Assembly (NCBI RefSeq): GCF_900143515.1
Contig: NZ_FSQT01000002.1
Location: 2,171,501 to 2,235,500, forward strand
Direction: 5' to 3'
DNA: 64,000 nucleotides
DNA from: Micromonospora cremea
GTDB taxonomy: Bacteria > Actinomycetota > Actinomycetes > Mycobacteriales > Micromonosporaceae
The first letter of the stretch is position 1; each line of letters begins with the position of its first letter. The notes beneath the pieces were generated by a model. It was not told the DNA's origin. It ran no database searches and saw only the letters and a list, made by a program, of their open reading frames with translations. Made by a program: the position numbers and the translations under genes. Shown one piece after another: positions 59,955-64,000 of this stretch.

Positions 59955-61811
59955 ATGACCCACTACAAGAGCAACCTCCGGGACCTCGAGTTCAACCTGT
60001 TCGAGGTCTTCGGGGCTGACCGGGCGTTCGGCCAGGAGCCGTACTCGGATCTCGACACCGACACCGCTCGGAGCTTCCTCGCCGAGGTCGACCGCCTCGC
60101 CCGCGAGGATCTGGCCGCCAGCTACACGGACAGTGATCGCAATCCGCCGGTCTTCGACCCGGCCACGCACACCGCGCCGCTGCCGGAGTCGTTCAAGAAG
60201 TCCTACCAGGCGTTCATGGACTCCGAGTTCTGGCGGCTGGACCTGCCGCCCGAGCTGGGCGGCACCAACGCGCCGCGTGCACTCTGGTGGGCCCTCGCCG
60301 AGCTGGTGCTCGGGTCGAACGCCCCGGTCTGGATGTACGCCTCCGGTCCGTCCTTCGCGCACGTGCTGCACGTCGAGGGCACCGAGCGGCAGAAGAAGTG
60401 GGCCAAGCTCTTCATCGACAAGCAGTGGGGCTCCACGATGGTGCTCACCGAGCCGGACGCCGGCTCGGACGTGGGCGCCGGCCGCACCCGGGCCATCCAG
60501 CAGCCGGACGGCTCGTGGCACATCGAGGGCGTCAAGCGCTTCATCACCTCGGGCGAGCACGACCTGAGCGACAACATCGTCCACTACGTGCTGGCCCGCC
60601 CGGTGGGCGTCGAGGGTGTCGGTGGCCCGGGCACCAAGGGTCTCTCCCTCTTCGTCGTGCCGAAGTACCACTTCGACGAGGAGACCGGCGAGCTGGGCGA
60701 GCGCAACGGCGTCTACGCCACGAACGTCGAGCACAAGATGGGCCTGAAGGTCTCCAACACCTGCGAGGTGACCTTCGGCGAGCACGGTGTGCCGGCCAGG
60801 GGTTGGCTGCTGGGTGACAAGCACGACGGCATCCGCCAGATGTTCATGATCATCGAGTACGCCCGGATGATGGTCGGCACCAAGGCGATCGCCACCCTCT
60901 CCACCGGCTACCTCAACGCCCTGGAGTACGCGAAGAACCGGGTGCAGGGCGCCGACCTGATCCAGCAGGCCGACAAGACCGCGCCGCGCGTCACCATCAC
61001 CCACCACCCGGACGTGCGCCGCTCGCTGCTGCTGCAGAAGTCGTACGCGGAGGGCCTGCGCGCCCTGGTTCTCTACACCGCGACCTGGCAGGACAAGGTC
61101 GCCATCGCCGAGGCGGCCGGCGACGAGAAGGCCACCAAGCTGGCCAAGCGGGTCAACGATCTGCTGCTGCCGCTGGTCAAGGGCGTCGGTTCGGAGCGGG
61201 CGTACGAGCTGCTCGGGCACGAGGCGCTGCAGACCTTCGGTGGCTCCGGGTTCCTCCAGGACTACCCGCTGGAGCAGTACGTCCGGGACGCCAAGATCGA
61301 CACCCTGTACGAGGGCACCACCGCCATCCAGAGCCTGGACCTGATCTTCCGCAAGATCGTTCGGGACAACGGCAAGGCGCTGATGGCGGTCGCCGGCGAG
61401 ATCCAGGAGTTCATCTCCTCCGAGGCGGGCAACGGCCAGCTCAAGGAGGAGCGGCAGGCGCTCGGCAAGGCGCTCGCCGAGATCCAGAACATGCTCGGCG
61501 TGCTGACCGGCTGGCTGGGCGAGGCGCAGGGCGGCGACACCCGCGCCCTCTACAAGGTCGGGCTCAGCAGCCGGCGATTCCTGCTGGCCATCGGCGACCT
61601 GGTGGTCGGGTGGCTGCTCCAGAAGCAGGCCGACGTGGCGCTGACGGCGCTGGCCGGTGAGCTCTCCGCCACCGACAAGGCGTTCTACACCGGCAAGGTG
61701 GCCGCTGCCCGCTTCTTCGCCCGCGAGGTGCTGCCGCGCATCGGCGCGGACCGGCGCATCATCGAGGGCGCTGACCTCGACATCATGGACCTCCCGGAGG
61801 AGGCCTTCTGA
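59955..61811 (+). CDS. Acyl-CoA dehydrogenase, FadE5-like
   Basis: A 618-residue ACAD of the long type. [20 protein letters not shown] matches the start of mycobacterial FadE5, which fixes the ATG at 59955. Marks are [66 protein letters not shown] and the catalytic E453 in [11 protein letters not shown]-terminal extra domain (about 480-618) is typical of FadE5/very-long-chain types. FadE5 acts broadly on C4-C22 acyl-CoAs and gives electrons to ETF, for which EtfD at 35425 is the probable acceptor. The operator palindrome sits immediately upstream. Confidence 0.93.
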   Translation: MTHYKSNLRDLEFNLFEVFGADRAFGQEPYSDLDTDTARSFLAEVDRLAREDLAASYTDSDRNPPVFDPATHTAPLPESFKKSYQAFMDSEFWRLDLPPELGGTNAPRALWWALAELVLGSNAPVWMYASGPSFAHVLHVEGTERQKKWAKLFIDKQWGSTMVLTEPDAGSDVGAGRTRAIQQPDGSWHIEGVKRFITSGEHDLSDNIVHYVLARPVGVEGVGGPGTKGLSLFVVPKYHFDEETGELGERNGVYATNVEHKMGLKVSNTCEVTFGEHGVPARGWLLGDKHDGIRQMFMIIEYARMMVGTKAIATLSTGYLNALEYAKNRVQGADLIQQADKTAPRVTITHHPDVRRSLLLQKSYAEGLRALVLYTATWQDKVAIAEAAGDEKATKLAKRVNDLLLPLVKGVGSERAYELLGHEALQTFGGSGFLQDYPLEQYVRDAKIDTLYEGTTAIQSLDLIFRKIVRDNGKALMAVAGEIQEFISSEAGNGQLKEERQALGKALAEIQNMLGVLTGWLGEAQGGDTRALYKVGLSSRRFLLAIGDLVVGWLLQKQADVALTALAGELSATDKAFYTGKVAAARFFAREVLPRIGADRRIIEGADLDIMDLPEEAF

Positions 61812-61855
61812 GCGTGCCGCGGCACGCCTGAAGGTTTCGAGCGCCATCCGACACC

Positions 61856-61889
61856 GACGGCCGGCGGGGCAACTGCCCCGCCGGCCGTC
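61856..61889 (+). terminator. Terminator after fadE5-like gene
   Basis: A perfect 15-bp stem (61856-61870 with 61875-61889), loop AACT. A small palindrome GCGTGCCGCGGCACGC (61812-61827) precedes it right after the stop. Confidence 0.85.
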
Positions 61890-62014
61890 GCGCTGACCGC
61901 GCCACCCCTGCTATTCGGCGGTGCGACCCCGGTAGGCCGGCGGCGGGGCGGGTAACCGTCGCGTGGTCACGACAGGGAACGCCCAGAGCCACCGCACGGG
62001 GGAGTGCAGCGCAC

Positions 62015-62284
62015 ATGGGTGTAGGAAGCGGCATCTTTCTCATCGCGATCGGCGCCATCCTGACCTTCGCGATACGAGCCAACGTCTGGTGGATTGACCT
62101 GCGCGCGGTCGGCTGGGTGTTCATCCTGGCCGGGCTGGCCGTGCTGCTGACCACGCTCTGGTTCTGGCAGGACCGGCGTAAGCGGGCCCGAACCCTCATT
62201 GTCGAGGAGAACCGGCTCTCGCACCCGACGGCGATGATGCCGCCGCCGCCCGACCCGCCGCCGCCGACCGCACCACCCTCCTGA
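62015..62284 (+). CDS. DUF6458-family small membrane protein, copy 1
   Basis: An 89-residue protein: GSGIFLIAIGAILTFAIRAN, VGWVFILAGLAVLLTTLWFW, RDRR-like basic stop-transfer, then a Pro-rich tail. The two-helix layout and the MG(V/I)G(S/G) start match DUF6458. GGGGGAG lies 10 nt upstream of the ATG. A close paralogue is encoded at 62978, with a SixA gene between on the other strand. Function unknown. Confidence 0.82.
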   Translation: MGVGSGIFLIAIGAILTFAIRANVWWIDLRAVGWVFILAGLAVLLTTLWFWQDRRKRARTLIVEENRLSHPTAMMPPPPDPPPPTAPPS

Positions 62285-62325
62285 GCCGCGTACGCCCGGG
62301 CCACCCGTCGACATCGGCGGGTGGC

Positions 62326-62865
62326 TCAGCCGCGTGCGGTGTGTCGTGCGGTGATCGGCGCCCGAGCCGGGGCCAGGTCCGTCCAGTTGAGCGTGCCGCG
62401 ATGCACTGCCAGTTCGGTGGTCCGCAACCCCTCCGCGTTCGCCCCCTCCGGATCGAGAAGCGCGGAGAGTAGCGATATGCCCGGATTGTGGGCGATCAGC
62501 AATGCCGTCCGTGCTGCGGCGTCGATGGTGCGGACCAACGCCAACAACTCCTCGGGATGGGCGTCGTACGCGCCGGGCTCGTAGCGGACGGTCGGGCGGG
62601 GACCGGCCGGGCCGCCCTCCGGCGGCGAACCGGTCAGCCCCATCGCCACCCCGTGCCAGGTCTGCCGGGTGCGTAGCGCCGTCGAGCAGATCACCACGTC
62701 GGGCAGCAGCGCTTGGTGGGCCAACCAGGCACCGGCCGCCGCCGCGTCGGCGTGCCCCCGCGCACAGAGCGGCCGGTGGGCGTCGTCCGTCCCCTCGCCG
62801 CCCTGCTCGGCTTTCGCGTGCCGGAGCAGCACCAGATTCCGTGTCTCGGGATGGGCGTCCGTCAT
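62326..62865 (-). CDS. sixA: Histidine phosphatase SixA
   Basis: A 179-residue histidine-phosphatase-superfamily protein. The nucleophile motif is VLLRHAKAEQ; the rest includes LCARGHADAAAAGAWLAHQA, DVVICSTALRTRQTWHGVAM and the second catalytic His in LLIAHNPGISLLSALL. SixA dephosphorylates phosphohistidine, for example on HPt domains or Nase/PTS-type proteins. Two DUF6458 genes flank it on the opposite strand. The ATG at 62865 lacks a strong ribosome site. Confidence 0.9.
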   Translation of the reverse strand: MTDAHPETRNLVLLRHAKAEQGGEGTDDAHRPLCARGHADAAAAGAWLAHQALLPDVVICSTALRTRQTWHGVAMGLTGSPPEGGPAGPRPTVRYEPGAYDAHPEELLALVRTIDAAARTALLIAHNPGISLLSALLDPEGANAEGLRTTELAVHRGTLNWTDLAPARAPITARHTARG

Positions 62866-62977
62866 GCCACCAGCTTGCCCGATTGGCGATCTCCGTGCCG
62901 GGGTAAGTCGATGTGTGCCGCACCCCTACCGACGGCCGCGGCGGGACGTACGCCAGGTTAGAGCCGAGGAGCGAGAC

Positions 62978-63265
62978 ATGGGCATTGGTGGCAGCATCTT
63001 CCTGATCGCGTTGGGCGCGATCTTCGCATTCGCCGTGGAGGCCGACCTGGGTTGGCTGGACCTGGCCGTGGTTGGCTGGGTGCTGATGCTGGCCGGCGTC
63101 GCTGGCCTGCTCGTCACCATCTACTTCTGGAACAGCCGACGCCGCACGGTGGTCGCCGCGCCGGTCCGGGAGGACCGCGTGGTGACCGACCGCGTCGTGC
63201 CGGTCCAGGACGATCGAGTCATGCGGGAGTACCGCGAGGTGCGCCGACCGGGCCGGCCGGTCTGA
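62978..63265 (+). CDS. DUF6458-family small membrane protein, copy 2
   Basis: A 95-residue paralogue of the 62015 product: MGIGGSIFLIALGAIFAFAV, VGWVLMLAGVAGLLVTIYFW, SRRR and a charged tail with repeated VREDRVVTDRV-type units instead of prolines. GAGGAG lies 5 nt before the ATG. The pair arose by duplication; sequence between them (SixA) is inverted, so a simple tandem copy is unlikely. Function unknown. Confidence 0.84.
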   Translation: MGIGGSIFLIALGAIFAFAVEADLGWLDLAVVGWVLMLAGVAGLLVTIYFWNSRRRTVVAAPVREDRVVTDRVVPVQDDRVMREYREVRRPGRPV

Positions 63266-63367
63266 CCGCCGCTCGCGCACTCCGGGGTCCCGCAGCGTCG
63301 CTGGGCCCCGGCTCGCGTCTGCCCGCTCGTGGCTCGCCCGCCCCCGGCTCGTGTCCTGCCGGTCGGG

Positions 63368-64000
63368 TCAGGCGAACAGTGCGAAGTAGATCGCGATGTG
63401 GTGGCAGAGCGCGGCCAGCAGCGTGCAGGCGTGGAAGAACTCGTGGTGGCCGAAGACGGTCGGCCACGGGTTGGGTCGGCGCAACGCGTAGAACACCGCG
63501 CCGACGCTGTAGATCGCGCCACCGACCATCAGCAGCACCAGTGCCGCGACGCCGCCACCGTGCAGGATCTCCGGCAGCATGGCCACCGACACCCAGCCGA
63601 GCGCCAGGTAGAGCGGCGCGGAAACCCAGCGTGGGGCGTGCGGCCAGACCACCTTGAGTGCCACGCCGGCCAGCGCTCCACCCCAGACCAGGGCCAGCAT
63701 CACGGTGGCCGGTCGCGGCGCGAGCAGCAGCGCGCAGAACGGTGTGTACGTGCCGGCGATGAACACGAAGATCATCGAGTGGTCCATCCGGCGCATCACC
63801 TGGTAGCCGCGCTCCGACCACACGCGACGGTGGTACAGCGCGCTGGTGCCGAAGAGCACACACACGGTCAGGCTGTAGATGACGCAGCTCACCAGGGGTG
63901 CCCAGCCCGGCCGGGTGGCGGCGATCGAGCACAGCACGATGCCGCAGACCAGGGCGACGAAGAAGGCGTACGTGTGCAGCCAGCCGCGCATCCGGGGCTT
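63368..64000 (-). CDS. Hemolysin III/PAQR-family membrane protein (5' cut by window)
   Basis: At least 210 residues, continuing past base 64000 (codons for KPR precede the internal ATG at 63991, matching the PKPRLRGW start of the family). Seven helices are visible, with LVSCVIYSLTVCVLFGTSAL, the metal-site SALYHRR and RRMDHSMIFVFIAGTYTPFC, and the C-terminal HHEFFHACTLLAALCHHIAI. The conserved Ser, Asp and His residues bind zinc and suggest hydrolase (ceramidase-like) activity in PAQR proteins. Substrate in bacteria is not known. Confidence 0.9.
   Translation of the reverse strand, partial: KPRMRGWLHTYAFFVALVCGIVLCSIAATRPGWAPLVSCVIYSLTVCVLFGTSALYHRRVWSERGYQVMRRMDHSMIFVFIAGTYTPFCALLLAPRPATVMLALVWGGALAGVALKVVWPHAPRWVSAPLYLALGWVSVAMLPEILHGGGVAALVLLMVGGAIYSVGAVFYALRRPNPWPTVFGHHEFFHACTLLAALCHHIAIYFALFA

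Noticed and set aside
63268..63320. Hairpin after the second DUF6458 gene as terminator
   Set aside because: Pairing CCGGGG...CCCCGG needs several bulges; not strong enough to list.

Overview
The window is a stretch of high-GC actinobacterial chromosome. Gene order (fhaA-fhaB-pstP-rodA-pbpA-pknA-pknB with trpG, srtE, DUF881 and crgA alongside), GTG/TTG starts, an XRE-DUF5753/DUF397 pair and codons almost always ending in G or C all point to a filamentous actinomycete. The particular families and the TAAGGAGGGGCCCC-type terminator suggest Micromonosporaceae (Micromonospora-like); that family assignment is inference.

Layout. 1-3.8 kb: acyl-CoA catabolism (end of an HMG-CoA lyase gene, acyl-CoA carboxylase beta subunit, acyl-CoA dehydrogenase) interrupted by a convergent snapalysin-type protease. 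4-10 kb: a large XRE/NB-ARC/TPR regulator, a divergent MarR-YceI pair with a clear promoter/operator, and a GCS2-type ligase. 10-17 kb: lineage-specific membrane proteins, two stand-alone PASTA proteins, and an XRE-DUF397 pair. 17-21 kb: a secreted subtilisin with a P-domain, a WecB/TagA glycosyltransferase coupled to a CDP-paratose-epimerase-like gene, and tRNA-Leu(CAG). 21.4-35 kb: the conserved Ser/Thr-kinase and cell-wall elongation operon, then trpG, a small membrane protein, sortase E and DUF881 on the opposite strand, and crgA. 35-46 kb: EtfD-like electron-transfer protein, two tandem CNNM/CorC proteins, two NlpC/P60 endopeptidases flanking an amidase (the second endopeptidase behind a c-di-AMP riboswitch), dCTP deaminase, and a flavin-family gene behind a candidate LexA box.

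46.3-51.1 kb: the main accessory feature, a 4.7-kb integrated element at tRNA-Gly(CCC). It is bounded by a perfect 44-bp direct repeat of the tRNA 3' end. Inside are a frameshifted, 5'-truncated tyrosine integrase, matched pairs of 11-bp-period CGTGCCCG repeats near both ends (candidate integrase arm sites), a surface protein with a tandemly duplicated LPVTG sorting signal, a VOC protein, an unknown gene, and over 1 kb of structured non-coding DNA. No replication or transfer gene is visible, so it looks like an immobile remnant or a satellite.

51.1-64 kb: ordinary chromosome with small membrane proteins, VOC and RibD/DHFR-like enzymes, an LLM flavin oxidoreductase, ASCH, questin-oxidase-like and PRTase proteins, an RlpA-like lytic transglycosylase, a SpoIIE-type phosphatase, a FadE5-like acyl-CoA dehydrogenase behind a palindromic operator, two DUF6458 paralogues flanking SixA, and a hemolysin III gene cut by the window end.

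Common threads are fatty/branched acyl-CoA oxidation (carboxylase, two dehydrogenases, EtfD as their probable route to quinone) and cell-wall growth control (PASTA kinases, SEDS/PBP pair, hydrolases under c-di-AMP control, sortase).
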